Source: DASUUI01 sp964577965 (GTDB taxonomy: Bacteria > Gemmatimonadota > Gemmatimonadetes > Gemmatimonadales > Gemmatimonadaceae). Taken from it: a stretch of DNA of 9,251 nt. The translations under genes and the position numbers were made by a program. Position 1 is the first letter of the stretch. Every line of letters starts with the position of its first letter. Location of the stretch: positions 1 through 9,251 of the forward strand of contig CAZOAT010000097.1 in assembly GCA_964577965.1 (NCBI GenBank). The letters are read 5' to 3'. Of this stretch, positions 1 through 6,399 are shown piece after piece. The notes under the pieces were generated by a model, which saw only the letters and a program-made list of their open reading frames with translations, was not told the origin of the DNA and did no database searches.

Positions 1-629
1 GCGACCACGACGAGCGCCGCCGACTGCTTGCCCCGGATGTCGCCGCCCGCCGACTCGGCCGCCTCCAGGGCTATAAGCATCCGATCGGCAAGATCGCCCG
101 TGCTCTCGGCAAAGGCCCTGGCCATGGCGGGCCATACTGTCTCGTTCGCCATCAGGTTTGCCTGTACAGCGAAATCACGTCCAGCCAGCAACGTTCCACC
201 CGCCGATCCGCATTGCACCTGCGATGCGGCGGATTGACTCCCCGCGATGCCGCCTGCCGCAATGATGTCCCGACTGCCGGTGAACGTTGCGACATTGCCC
301 TTAGCGTCAATCATGCCGACCTGCCGCACCTCGCACGCGGCGTCGCCGTGAAGCAGCGCCCTTAAGGCCTCCGGCGCAGCCTTGCCCGCGCGCAGCAGAT
401 CCAGCCCGAGCTTCCCGTACGCCGGGTCGACGAAGCTTTGAGTCGCGACACCGCCAACGCCTGCCTCGACCCACGGAACGATCTGGCCGACGGCAAACCA
501 GTGTGACTGTACCGCCACACCGATCTGACCGGTCGCGGAGTCACGCGCGACGATGGAGTACGTGCTCACCGGGCGCAACTGAGCGCTGAGCGGCGACGCG
601 ATCAACAGCAGGCAGACGAGTATCCTCAT
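1..629 (-). CDS. Secreted DUF1028 family protein (Ntn-hydrolase-like), 3' end off the window
   Basis: The frame opens at ATG 629 and stays open to base 1, giving 209 residues and no stop. It begins with a signal peptide (MRILVCLLLIASPLSAQ), so the protein is probably exported. The mature start, VSTYSIVARDSATGQIGVAV at about residues 21-40, followed by QSHWFAVG (41-48), EAGVGGVATQSFVDPAYG (55-72), VQANLMANETVWPAMA (155-170) and GGDIRGKQSAALVVV (195-209), is the classic DUF1028 signature. That family is thought to adopt an Ntn-hydrolase-like fold, but its reaction is not established. Between GS (118-119) and the VQANLM motif there is a Gly/Ala/Ser/Gln-rich stretch (about 125-150) with one Cys (140) that looks longer than usual. 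No strong Shine-Dalgarno precedes the ATG, but the start aligns with both the signal peptide and the family N-terminus. Only the last part, possibly including a C-terminal appendage seen in some members, is missing. Confidence 0.92.
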   Translation of the reverse strand, partial: MRILVCLLLIASPLSAQLRPVSTYSIVARDSATGQIGVAVQSHWFAVGQIVPWVEAGVGGVATQSFVDPAYGKLGLDLLRAGKAAPEALRALLHGDAACEVRQVGMIDAKGNVATFTGSRDIIAAGGIAGSQSAASQVQCGSAGGTLLAGRDFAVQANLMANETVWPAMARAFAESTGDLADRMLIALEAAESAGGDIRGKQSAALVVV

Positions 630-699
630 GGTCAACCGGGCAGTGATGCCGTCAGAGGTGGAGAAACGAGCGACCTTGCGGGATGCGATCCGGCTGTTG

Positions 700-786
700 T
701 TAGCAGGTGGCACGGCGCCCGCCCGAGCCCTGAGCCCCCAGAGCGAGCGAGGCCAGGCATAACAGCGCGAAAATGTTGACTCTCAT
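700..786 (-). CDS. Signal-peptide-like small ORF overlapping the MOSC stop
   Basis: ATG 786-784 overlaps the TGA of the MOSC gene (785-783) as ATGA. It is preceded by a good Shine-Dalgarno, AGGAG on the minus strand (bases 795-791), four bases away. It encodes 28 residues and ends at TAA (702-700). Residues 1-19, MRVNIFALLCLASLALGAQ, look like a complete Sec signal peptide with an AQ end like that of the DUF1028 protein downstream. The remaining nine residues are Gly/Arg-rich and end in Cys. The start signals argue for translation, coupled to MOSC. It could be a tiny secreted peptide, a leader that couples translation to the DUF1028 gene (start 71 bases further on), or the remnant of a decayed secreted-protein gene. 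No family is recognised. Confidence 0.45.
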   Translation of the reverse strand: MRVNIFALLCLASLALGAQGSGGRRATC

Positions 787-1571
787 GCCGCTCCTGTGTG
801 GGTCCGAGCGTCCAATATGAGGCTCACCGGGTCACCAACACGGATCGTGCCGGTTTGAACCACGATTCCATAGACGCCGGAGTTGGTGTTGTTCATCCGC
901 ACGACGGTTTTCAGCACGCGGGCGTCCTGTGCGGCCGTATCAGGATCCAGGTTGATCATCATACATCGCACGTCGCGCAGCGTCACCCGCACCGCCGGAC
1001 GTGGCTCGCTGCCGCCGAACAGGAGGGTCCCGCCAACCCACCCGTCCTCGAGGAACGGCTCGCCGCTGCGGGTCTCGAGCACGATGTTGGCGCGAAAGCG
1101 ACGCGGATCGAGGTCCATTCCGGCCGCGCCACCGATCCCCGCAATGGTCGCGAGGCTTATGACCGATACCGGGGCCTCGTCGAAGACTCCGTGCTTCAGC
1201 TTCAGCAACTCGACGCCGCTCCCGTAACGGCCGGTGATCTCGCGCTGGAGCTCTGCGCTGCTGAGCCCGACGTTCGCTCCATCCGGCGTCCGAACGTGAG
1301 TCGGCAGAGGCTCGCCTGTGCTCTCGTCGAGACCGAAGGGGTGATACAGCAGGAGCTCGGCGACGCGGCTCGCGGTGAGCCACGGAAACCCGTTGTCGAC
1401 CCCCAACCGCCTGAAGGCGAAGCGTCGGTCGCCGTCCAGGCCATGCCAACCGAGAAATGCAGACTCGGTCGCGATACCGGCCATCGACTTGACGGGATAT
1501 CGCACGACCTCGGAAACGTGTCCGAGCTCAGTCGGGTGGTGCGACTCACGCGGATTGATCATCGCGTGCAT
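783..1571 (-). CDS. MOSC domain-containing protein (MOSC N-terminal beta-barrel plus MOSC)
   Basis: This 262-residue protein has an N-terminal MOSC_N-type barrel opening at VSEVVRYPVKSM (19-30), with DRRFAF (48-53). A MOSC domain follows: RRFRANI (157-163), the FLEDGW strand (173-178), RDVRCMMINLDP (199-210) with the conserved Arg-Cys (Cys203), GVYG (232-235) and VGDPV (245-249). MOSC domains of molybdenum-cofactor sulfurases and of the mARC/YcbX group bind or handle sulfurated Moco, and the conserved Cys is the likely Mo or sulfur ligand. YcbX-type proteins reduce N-hydroxylated bases, usually with a ferredoxin domain. That domain is absent here and the length fits a stand-alone MOSC protein, so the reaction is undetermined. 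No signal peptide is seen, so it is probably cytoplasmic. Start choice is ATG 1571 or the in-frame ATG 1562; neither has a clear Shine-Dalgarno. The stop overlaps the start of the small ORF at 786. The 173 bases upstream hold no gene. Confidence 0.93.
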   Translation of the reverse strand: MHAMINPRESHHPTELGHVSEVVRYPVKSMAGIATESAFLGWHGLDGDRRFAFRRLGVDNGFPWLTASRVAELLLYHPFGLDESTGEPLPTHVRTPDGANVGLSSAELQREITGRYGSGVELLKLKHGVFDEAPVSVISLATIAGIGGAAGMDLDPRRFRANIVLETRSGEPFLEDGWVGGTLLFGGSEPRPAVRVTLRDVRCMMINLDPDTAAQDARVLKTVVRMNNTNSGVYGIVVQTGTIRVGDPVSLILDARTHTGAA

Positions 1572-1744
1572 TTGACATCAGATCTGGTTGGGTGGCAGGC
1601 GCTGTCGCGTCGTCGTGCGCGGCGGAACTCGGCGGCTCGGGCTGTTCCATGCACGCTGACAGAATATGCGTGAAAGCGACGTGGCATGTGAGGACCCGCT
1701 TCTGCCCCGATCAGGTGCGCAGACGGGCGGCGCCCCGCACCTTG

Positions 1745-2254
1745 CTACCGTTTCTTCGCCGCCACCTTGTTGTGCGCCACTGCTGCCTTCACCAGCGCCT
1801 TGAACGCGCGCGGCTCGACCTTCTCCCCCTCGTGAATGTCGATGGCCCTGCGCGTGTTGCCTTCCAGACTGGAATTGAAGAGACGCGATGGATCTGGGAT
1901 CGTAGCCCCGCGGGTGAACGTGAGCTTCAAGGCGCTCTTGTATGCCTCTCCAGTGCACACAATCCCGTGATGCGACCAGACCGGATTGTTCCACTTCCAC
2001 TCCTCGGTCATCCCGGTGTCAGCCTCCAGGATCAGCGCCCGCATGCGAGCCAGGGTTTCCCCTCGCCATCCCCGCAGGTCGCGGATCCGCTGGTCGATGA
2101 GCACGGAAGCGGGTTTCCCGGTCGCTCGGTCACTGCTCCTTTCACCCGCCTGGACCGGTCCTGCCTCGGGCTTCCTGTTGGGCGCAGACTTTGAACCGGT
2201 GGCCGACCTGCGTGGCTTGCTTGAGTGCGACGTGCCCCTTGGTTTTTGCGTCAC
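1745..2254 (-). CDS. DUF1801 domain-containing protein with basic N-terminal tail
   Basis: The start is GTG 2254 (shown as M), supported by GGGAG on the minus strand (bases 2267-2263) eight bases away. Of 169 residues, the first 50 or so are rich in Ser, Lys, Arg and Pro and look disordered. From about residue 52 (LIDQRIRDLRGWRGETLARM) to the end it matches the DUF1801 (YdhG/YdeI-like) family, with the core EEWKWNNPVWSHHGIVCTGE (84-103) and KLTFTRGATIPDPSRLFNSS (109-128), and NTRRAIDIHE (132-141). DUF1801 proteins are small cytoplasmic proteins with an alpha-beta fold; no firm biochemical role is known. The Lys-rich C-terminus (KVAAKKR) is common in this group. It is divergent from the PadR operon. 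The next gene on the same strand, MOSC, begins 173 bases on, so shared transcription is possible but unproven. Confidence 0.9.
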   Translation of the reverse strand: MTQKPRGTSHSSKPRRSATGSKSAPNRKPEAGPVQAGERSSDRATGKPASVLIDQRIRDLRGWRGETLARMRALILEADTGMTEEWKWNNPVWSHHGIVCTGEAYKSALKLTFTRGATIPDPSRLFNSSLEGNTRRAIDIHEGEKVEPRAFKALVKAAVAHNKVAAKKR

Positions 2255-2423
2255 GGCTCAGTCTCCCGGTGGTCAGTGAGTCCTCGTGCACGGCGCATCG
2301 CGATTACGCTACAGACGCATGCGCTGCTCCGCAAACGGCTGACCGACAGGAAGTCTCCGGACGCAGCTCCTGAAGCCGCCAGGGAACCGTTCGAGCGCTG
2401 TACGGGCGCCGGCGAGACAACCC

Positions 2424-2452
2424 TTGATATACATAGCTCTGTTATGTATAGT
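2424..2452 (+). promoter_or_regulatory. Sigma70-type promoter of the PadR/membrane-protein operon
   Basis: TTGATA (2424-2429) lies 17 bases before TATAGT (2447-2452). Each hexamer matches the sigma70 consensus at five of six positions with ideal spacing, inside an AT-rich island in an otherwise GC-rich region. Transcription would begin near 2459, leaving a leader of about 30-50 bases before the PadR start. The overlapping dyad suggests the promoter is repressed by PadR binding. Confidence 0.75.
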
Positions 2453-2464
2453 ATCGCTATGTAT
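2428..2464 (+). promoter_or_regulatory. Predicted PadR operator: 8-bp inverted repeat plus a third half-site
   Basis: TATACATA (2428-2435) and TATGTATA (2443-2450) form a perfect 8-bp inverted repeat with a 7-bp spacer. A further TATGTAT lies at 2458-2464, 15 bases after the previous one. The dyad fills the space between the -35 and -10 boxes and covers part of both, and the third half-site falls at the expected transcription start. ATGTA/TACAT dyads are typical PadR-family targets, and the adjacent gene encodes a PadR protein. Autorepression is the natural inference; binding itself is not shown. Confidence 0.7.
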
Positions 2465-2507
2465 GTTCGGACCCGAGGTGGCAGCGGTCGTGGCGACGCG
2501 TGAGACC

Positions 2508-2894
2508 ATGGAGATCAGCAAGGACCTGACGGCTGCCTCCTCGACCCCGATCGTGCTGGCGATCCTGACCGAAGGGGACAGCTACGGCTACGCCATCATC
2601 AAGCGGGTGCGGGAGCTATCGGGCGGCCGCATGGAGTGGACCGACGGGATGCTCTACCCGGTTCTGCATCGGCTCCAACGGCTCGGCCATATCAAAGCGC
2701 GGTGGGAGGTCGCCGAGAGCGGCCGACGCCGCAAGTATTACCGCATCACAGCGAGCGGCCGCGCACAGCTCGCCGAGGAGCGCCGCCAGTGGCAGGCGGT
2801 GGATGCCACACTCCGCGGAATCTGGCGGTCGATTTCCCTTCCCGACCCCATCAGCCACTCGGCGTCAGGCGCGTTACTACCACACGGAGCATGA
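2508..2894 (+). CDS. PadR family transcriptional regulator
   Basis: With the ATG 2508 start this is 128 residues. The winged helix matches PadR: PIVLAILTEGDSYGYAIIKR (14-33), then MEWTDGMLYPVLHRLQRLG (42-60) as the recognition region, and the wing GRRRKYYRITASGRAQL (72-88). C-terminal helix residues (ERRQWQAVDATLRGIW, 91-106) would provide the dimer interface. A further 20 or so residues extend past the usual end. The frame is open upstream to 2424, but that covers the promoter and operator. The ATG at 2463 falls at the expected transcript start. A GTG at 2490 has a Shine-Dalgarno (GAGGTG, 2475-2480) nine bases away and would add 18... exactly six residues (VATRET). ATG 2508 is preferred because MEISKDL is the familiar start of this subfamily. 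It probably represses its own promoter. The membrane protein follows after two bases. Confidence 0.93.
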   Translation: MEISKDLTAASSTPIVLAILTEGDSYGYAIIKRVRELSGGRMEWTDGMLYPVLHRLQRLGHIKARWEVAESGRRRKYYRITASGRAQLAEERRQWQAVDATLRGIWRSISLPDPISHSASGALLPHGA

Positions 2895-2896
2895 GC

Positions 2897-4267
2897 ATGT
2901 CCACCCCCGACCCTGCGGGATCGCTCGAACGGCAGATTGACCAGTGGCGCAGTTATCTCCGCCACAGACAGGCGATCCACGCGGTAGACGTCGCGGAACT
3001 GGAGGACCATCTGCGCGAGCAGATCGCTGTTCTCACTGAGGCGGGACTCGTCGGCGACGAAGCATTCCTCGTGGCGGTCAAGCGCATGGGCGACCTCGAC
3101 GCACTCTCGCGCGAGTTCGCGCGCGAGCACTCCGACCGGTTGTGGAAGCAGCTCGTCGTGTCGGGCGCGGACGTTGGAGAGCCGCGGAGCGCGTCACGGG
3201 TGGACGCGATCGTGGCCTTCACTCTGGCTGTGATGGCAGCGCTGGCGATCAAGGTGCCGGCGCTTTTCGGCGTTTCGATGGACGAGCACGAGGGCTTCTA
3301 CATCCGGAACGCGAGTCTCTTCGTCCTGCCGTTGCTCACCGGCTACTTCGTATGGAAGCGGCAGCTCGATTCCGGCACTTTCCGCTGGCTGGCGGCTGCC
3401 TTCATCGTGGCGGCGATTGTCGCCAACATCTACCCGCTGACGCCGAACGGTTACAACGAGACGCTCACGGCGCTGCACCTGCCGATCGCGCTGTGGCTGG
3501 CGGTGGGCGTCGCGTACGCCGGCGGCCGCTGGAGCGAAGTCTCCGGCCGGATGGATTTCATCCGCTTCTCCGGTGAGCTGTTCATCTACTTCGTGCTGAT
3601 CGCGCTCGGGGGAGGGGTACTCACCGGTTTCACGGTGCTGATCTTCGAAGCGATCGGAGTCGACATCGAGACCTTCATCGGTGAGTGGCTGGTGCCGTGC
3701 GGCGCCTTGGGTGCCGTCGTGATCGCCTCCTGGCTGGTGGAAGCGAAGCAGAGCGTGATCGAAAACATGGCGCCCGTGCTAACGCGCCTGTTCACGCCGC
3801 TCTTTGCCGCCGTCCTGGTCGTGTTCCTCGGGACGATGCTCTGGACCGGACGCGCGCTCGACATCGACAGGAACCTGCTGATCGCCTTCGATCTGCTGCT
3901 GGTGGTGGTGCTCGCCCTGCTGCTGTATTCGGTTTCAGCCCGTGATCCACGCACGCCGCCCGGCGCTTTCGACGTGTTGCAGGTCGTGCTCGTCGTGAGC
4001 GCGCTGCTGGCGAACGCGGTGGCGCTGTGGGCAATCGGCGCGCGCATCAACGAGTTCGGCTTCACGCCAAACCGCGTTGCGGCGCTGGGCGAGAACGTGA
4101 TTCTGCTGGTCAATCTTGCGTGGTCGGCCGTACTGTACATCCGCTTTCTCAGAGGGCGCGGAACGTTCGCCGCGCTCGAGAAGTGGCAGACGGATTACCT
4201 GCCGGTCTACGCGGTGTGGGCAGCGATCGTGGTCATCGCCTTCCCGCCGGTCTTCCAATACATCTAG
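2897..4267 (+). CDS. Permease-prefix domain membrane protein, DUF4153-like
   Basis: This 456-residue protein has a soluble N-terminus (about 10-80) matching the permease-prefix domain often found with PadR regulators: QIDQWRSYL (13-21), VAELEDHLREQI (32-43), EAFLVAVKRMGD (55-66), LSREFAREHSD (70-80). About eleven hydrophobic segments follow, from roughly residue 103 to 453. The C-terminal region, with TPNRVAALGENVILLVNLAW (390-409) and a final helix after DYLPVYAVW (433-441), resembles DUF4153 membrane proteins. Family assignment of the membrane part is tentative. No ATPase or MacB-type FtsX domain is present, so calling it an ABC permease would be unsupported. ATG 2897 has GGAG (2886-2889) at seven-base spacing. 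The in-frame ATG 2891 overlaps the PadR stop but lies too close to that site. It is cotranscribed with PadR and probably induced when PadR releases the operator. Confidence 0.85.
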   Translation: MSTPDPAGSLERQIDQWRSYLRHRQAIHAVDVAELEDHLREQIAVLTEAGLVGDEAFLVAVKRMGDLDALSREFAREHSDRLWKQLVVSGADVGEPRSASRVDAIVAFTLAVMAALAIKVPALFGVSMDEHEGFYIRNASLFVLPLLTGYFVWKRQLDSGTFRWLAAAFIVAAIVANIYPLTPNGYNETLTALHLPIALWLAVGVAYAGGRWSEVSGRMDFIRFSGELFIYFVLIALGGGVLTGFTVLIFEAIGVDIETFIGEWLVPCGALGAVVIASWLVEAKQSVIENMAPVLTRLFTPLFAAVLVVFLGTMLWTGRALDIDRNLLIAFDLLLVVVLALLLYSVSARDPRTPPGAFDVLQVVLVVSALLANAVALWAIGARINEFGFTPNRVAALGENVILLVNLAWSAVLYIRFLRGRGTFAALEKWQTDYLPVYAVWAAIVVIAFPPVFQYI

Positions 4268-4567
4268 TGAGCGGCTACGCGTGCTTCGGTGCTGCGATCA
4301 GCCGTCACGGTGACTGCGGGCCGGGCACTAAGGGGTTCGAGGGGCGCGGCGTCCCGTCAAGAACGATCGCGACCGGGGTCAGCAGCCTTGCTGGCTCTGG
4401 GCCTCGCCTCGATCCGGGATTGATGTAGTTCCGCTGCATGAACTTGATCGTGTCTCCCACCTTCCGTCAAACGATTTCGCCAGCCGAACCTTTGCCTCCG
4501 TGTGGCCCGTTCCGCACCGAAAGAGCGCGTTCTCCGTTGATGGCCCCAATCCCATGCGGAGATTCCC
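4268..4567. other. Gene-free stretch between the PadR operon and the lipoprotein pair
   Basis: No convincing coding frame is seen on either strand in these 300 bases. A short dyad, GTCAC-G-GTGAC (4304-4314), lies about 40 bases after the membrane protein stop but has no following T-tract, so I do not call it a terminator. The only clear signal is GGAGA (4558-4562), the Shine-Dalgarno of the next gene. A promoter for the lipoprotein pair is expected here, but I could not find a good -35/-10 pair. Confidence 0.6.
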
Positions 4568-5059
4568 ATGAAATCACCAACCGTGCGCTCGCTTCTGTCG
4601 TTAACTCTTGTTGCGACTATAGAGGCATGTTCTGGCGAGTCTCAGTCGGCGGCTGAAACGGCGCGCGACATCGCCGCCCTATCAGCTCGGTCTTCAGGTG
4701 GCGGTGAGGCATGCGGACGCTTTACAGCGCAGGAAATCGAGCGTCATGTTGGTGCGCCGGTTCAAGTCATGGGAGCGACGACGGGCGGAGGGTGTGCCTG
4801 GGAAGGCACCAACGACGAGGATGTGTATGCCTCGGTGCTGGTCAGCAGCGAGGTAAACGGTTGGGAGCGGCCCCACGGTGCCCCCGGCTTCGAGGAGCTG
4901 TCAGGAATGGGGCGCTCCGCTTATGTGGTTCCCGAGATGGGCGGCTGGCGCGCGGGCGTTCTGACCGACAGTCACTTTGGCGTCGTCACAATGAGTGGTG
5001 GCCAGTCGAGCAGGGCGCGCGCGATCGCCATGTTGACCGAGCTGATGCGGCGCATCTGA
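4568..5059 (+). CDS. Small predicted lipoprotein of unknown function
   Basis: This 163-residue protein starts at ATG 4568 with GGAGA (4558-4562) five bases upstream. An N-terminal signal (residues 1-20) ends in IEAC with Cys21; Glu at -2 makes the lipobox imperfect, but the position fits lipid attachment. After a Ser/Ala/Gly-rich linker comes a compact domain starting at ACGRFTAQEIERHVGAPVQV (48-67), then a GGGCAWEG strand (73-80) with a second Cys, and ending in a helix (SRARAIAMLTELMRRI). The arrangement of a Cys before an LT/FT-x-E helix, a small G-x-P motif and a later C-x-W strand recalls DUF3558-type lipoproteins, but the match is only by eye. Cys49 and Cys76 may form a disulfide. Its stop overlaps the next start (TGATG), so the two are translated together. 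Confidence 0.8.
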   Translation: MKSPTVRSLLSLTLVATIEACSGESQSAAETARDIAALSARSSGGGEACGRFTAQEIERHVGAPVQVMGATTGGGCAWEGTNDEDVYASVLVSSEVNGWERPHGAPGFEELSGMGRSAYVVPEMGGWRAGVLTDSHFGVVTMSGGQSSRARAIAMLTELMRRI

Positions 5060-5640
5060 TGACGCGATCAGCCCGGCTGGAACCGATGCATCGCGCGCTC
5101 GTCGCCGGAGGGTACCTGGTCATTGGCTTACTGGGGTGCGGCGGTGAAGCCGAACGCGGCCCGACGCAATCTTCCGCGGGCCAGCAGGCACCCAACAGAA
5201 CCGAGTCAGTCGGCCGAGCAGTCATAGACGGACAGCCGTTCACTGCGCTTGCGAGCGAAAGCGCATGCATGCTCATGGGCTCCGAGGGCTCGGCAGCGCC
5301 GCAGTTCGTGTTTACGATCGCCGACGCCACCACACAGATCCAGTTCCGCACGCCCGCCGTGAGCAGGCCCGGGCCAGGCAGGCCCAACGGCGTACTCGTG
5401 ATGAAGTCGGACGCGCCGTACTCGCAGCTTCTCAGCAGCGCTCTCCAAGTCACAGCAGTAGAGCGAAGTCCAGACGGCTATTTCGTGTCCGGAACGTTCG
5501 CGTTCGACATCCGGGAGATGGAAATGATGGGATTCACCGTGAGCGGAAACCCGGCAACCACGATGCGGATCACCGACGGAGAGTTCCGCCGGGTGGAGTG
5601 TCTTTCGGCCGCTGGTGTCACCTTTCCCGACCTGCCCTGA
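5059..5640 (+). CDS. Predicted lipoprotein, coupled to the preceding one
   Basis: ATG 5059-5061 shares its A with the TGA of the upstream gene, giving 193 residues. A hydrophobic stretch ends in the textbook lipobox LLGC with Cys27. Starting at the in-frame ATG 5086 would put Cys at residue 18, a more typical signal length, so that start is also possible. The mature protein has a Gln/Ala/Ser-rich linker, then a probably all-beta domain of about 140 residues: AVIDGQPFTA (54-63), FVFTIADATTQIQF, GYFVSGTFAFDI and TTMRITDGEFRRVEC. The G-x-F-x-F strand followed by I-T-D-G-E-F resembles small beta-sandwich lipoproteins (DUF6252-like), but I cannot assign a family. Two cysteines, in ACMLMG (residues 70-75) and RVEC, could pair. 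The frame is open upstream to 4711, but that overlaps the first lipoprotein and is not coding. Confidence 0.8.
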   Translation: MTRSARLEPMHRALVAGGYLVIGLLGCGGEAERGPTQSSAGQQAPNRTESVGRAVIDGQPFTALASESACMLMGSEGSAAPQFVFTIADATTQIQFRTPAVSRPGPGRPNGVLVMKSDAPYSQLLSSALQVTAVERSPDGYFVSGTFAFDIREMEMMGFTVSGNPATTMRITDGEFRRVECLSAAGVTFPDLP

Positions 5641-5653
5641 CCTCCCTGAGCAC

Positions 5654-5680
5654 CACGAGTCGTGAGCCCACGGCGCCGTG
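5654..5680. repeat. Two adjacent palindromes between convergent genes
   Basis: CACGAGTCGTG (5654-5664, 5-bp arms around one base) is followed by the perfect 12-bp palindrome CACGGCGCCGTG (5669-5680). Both lie just past the stop of the second lipoprotein. Neither is followed by a T-tract, so a rho-independent terminator is not supported. Confidence 0.4.
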
Positions 5681-5735
5681 ACCAGCGCGAAAGCATCTAT
5701 AGACGGTGGAGCCGCGAGGGAGACCGCCGCGTTCA

Positions 5736-5753
5736 CTCGTTTCTCGAAACGGG
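5736..5753. repeat. Stem-loop in the convergent intergenic region
   Basis: CTCGTTT (5736-5742) and AAACGGG (5747-5753) can pair, with one G-U pair, around a CTCG loop, giving a 7-bp hairpin between the ends of the lipoprotein pair and the minus-strand cluster. It may stop transcripts or stabilise 3' ends from either side, but there is no flanking T-run on either strand. Confidence 0.35.
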
Positions 5754-5818
5754 CCCCGCTCAGCAATGCGTACCGTTCTCTTTACTGCCCATCGCAAGAA
5801 CGACGAGCAGCGTCGCAG

Positions 5819-6394
5819 TCATGCACGAGGTGTCGTGAGACGTTCGTTGGCCGCGGCAAACCGCATCAGGAGTTCGAGTTGTTGCCTCGCACGTGCAGTG
5901 TCCGGCGGCACGCCGTCCATTCGAGCGTGCAGATGCCGCTGAGCGGCATCGTACGCCAACCAGCCATCGATTCGTGCAGCCTCGAGCTCCGCTATCACAT
6001 CCCGACTGGCGAGTTGCTGTCTCACGTACTCGTCGTCACTCTCGATGCGCCAATCACGGTTCAGCTTGAATCCCCGCTTCAACGCGACGCGCCAGTCGCG
6101 TGATCCCGGCACGTCGCGAACGGTGATCTCGAAGACTCTCGACACGGTGCGATCGCTGTACATACTGTCGATGGTGTTGGGCGAGTGCGCAATCTCGACA
6201 CAGCGTCCTACGTAGCTACCCTTGATGATCAGTGTGTCCGAATCGCCGCGGACCGGTGCGCCCAACAGCTGAGCCATCGGCTCGAGGATGCGCGCGCGCC
6301 TGCGGAACGACACCTTGTTGATCACACTGCCCCCCACCCACGCGACTGTAAGAAACACCGCCAGACCGACCGCGCCCAGCAGCGTTTCGCTCAT
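5819..6394 (-). CDS. Single-pass membrane protein of unknown function
   Basis: ATG 6394 follows the upstream stop (6402-6400) by five bases and gives 191 residues. A frame extension to 6544 exists but overlaps the upstream gene and lacks the hydrophobic start. Residues 3-25 (ETLLGAVGLAVFLTVAWVGG and onward) form one membrane helix, followed by a basic KVSFRRRAR stop-transfer. By the positive-inside rule the C-terminal part would be cytoplasmic. The soluble domain has a small beta core: LLGAPVRGDSDTLIIKGSYV, GRCVEIA and VSRVFEITVRDVPGSRDWRV. A long helix ends in QQLELLMRFAAANERL. No catalytic motif is apparent. It is the last gene of the minus-strand run, facing the lipoprotein pair tail to tail. 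Function unknown. Confidence 0.8.
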   Translation of the reverse strand: MSETLLGAVGLAVFLTVAWVGGSVINKVSFRRRARILEPMAQLLGAPVRGDSDTLIIKGSYVGRCVEIAHSPNTIDSMYSDRTVSRVFEITVRDVPGSRDWRVALKRGFKLNRDWRIESDDEYVRQQLASRDVIAELEAARIDGWLAYDAAQRHLHARMDGVPPDTARARQQLELLMRFAAANERLTTPRA

Positions 6395-6399
6395 GCCAG

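Noticed and set aside
798..1673. Long plus-strand open frame (291 codons)
   Set aside because: It is antisense to the MOSC gene, which has clear family motifs in its own frame. The plus-strand translation resembles no family and is a product of high GC.
1592..2194. Plus-strand open frame of 200 codons
   Set aside because: It lies opposite the DUF1801 gene, has no domain signature and no ribosome site.
2424..2507. N-terminal extension of PadR to the ATG at 2424 or 2463
   Set aside because: The first ATG lies in the promoter and the second at the expected transcript start. The PadR family begins at MEISKDL.
2636..2896. Extension of the membrane protein upstream into the PadR gene
   Set aside because: It overlaps PadR in another frame. 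The permease-prefix domain and the GGAG site place the start at 2897.
4304..4314. Possible terminator after the membrane protein
   Set aside because: Only 5-bp arms around one base and no T-tract.
4711..5058. Extension of the second lipoprotein upstream
   Set aside because: It overlaps the first lipoprotein, and the signal peptide lies at the TGATG start.
5678..6103. Plus-strand open frame of 141 codons
   Set aside because: It is mostly antisense to the single-pass membrane protein, with no motif or ribosome site.
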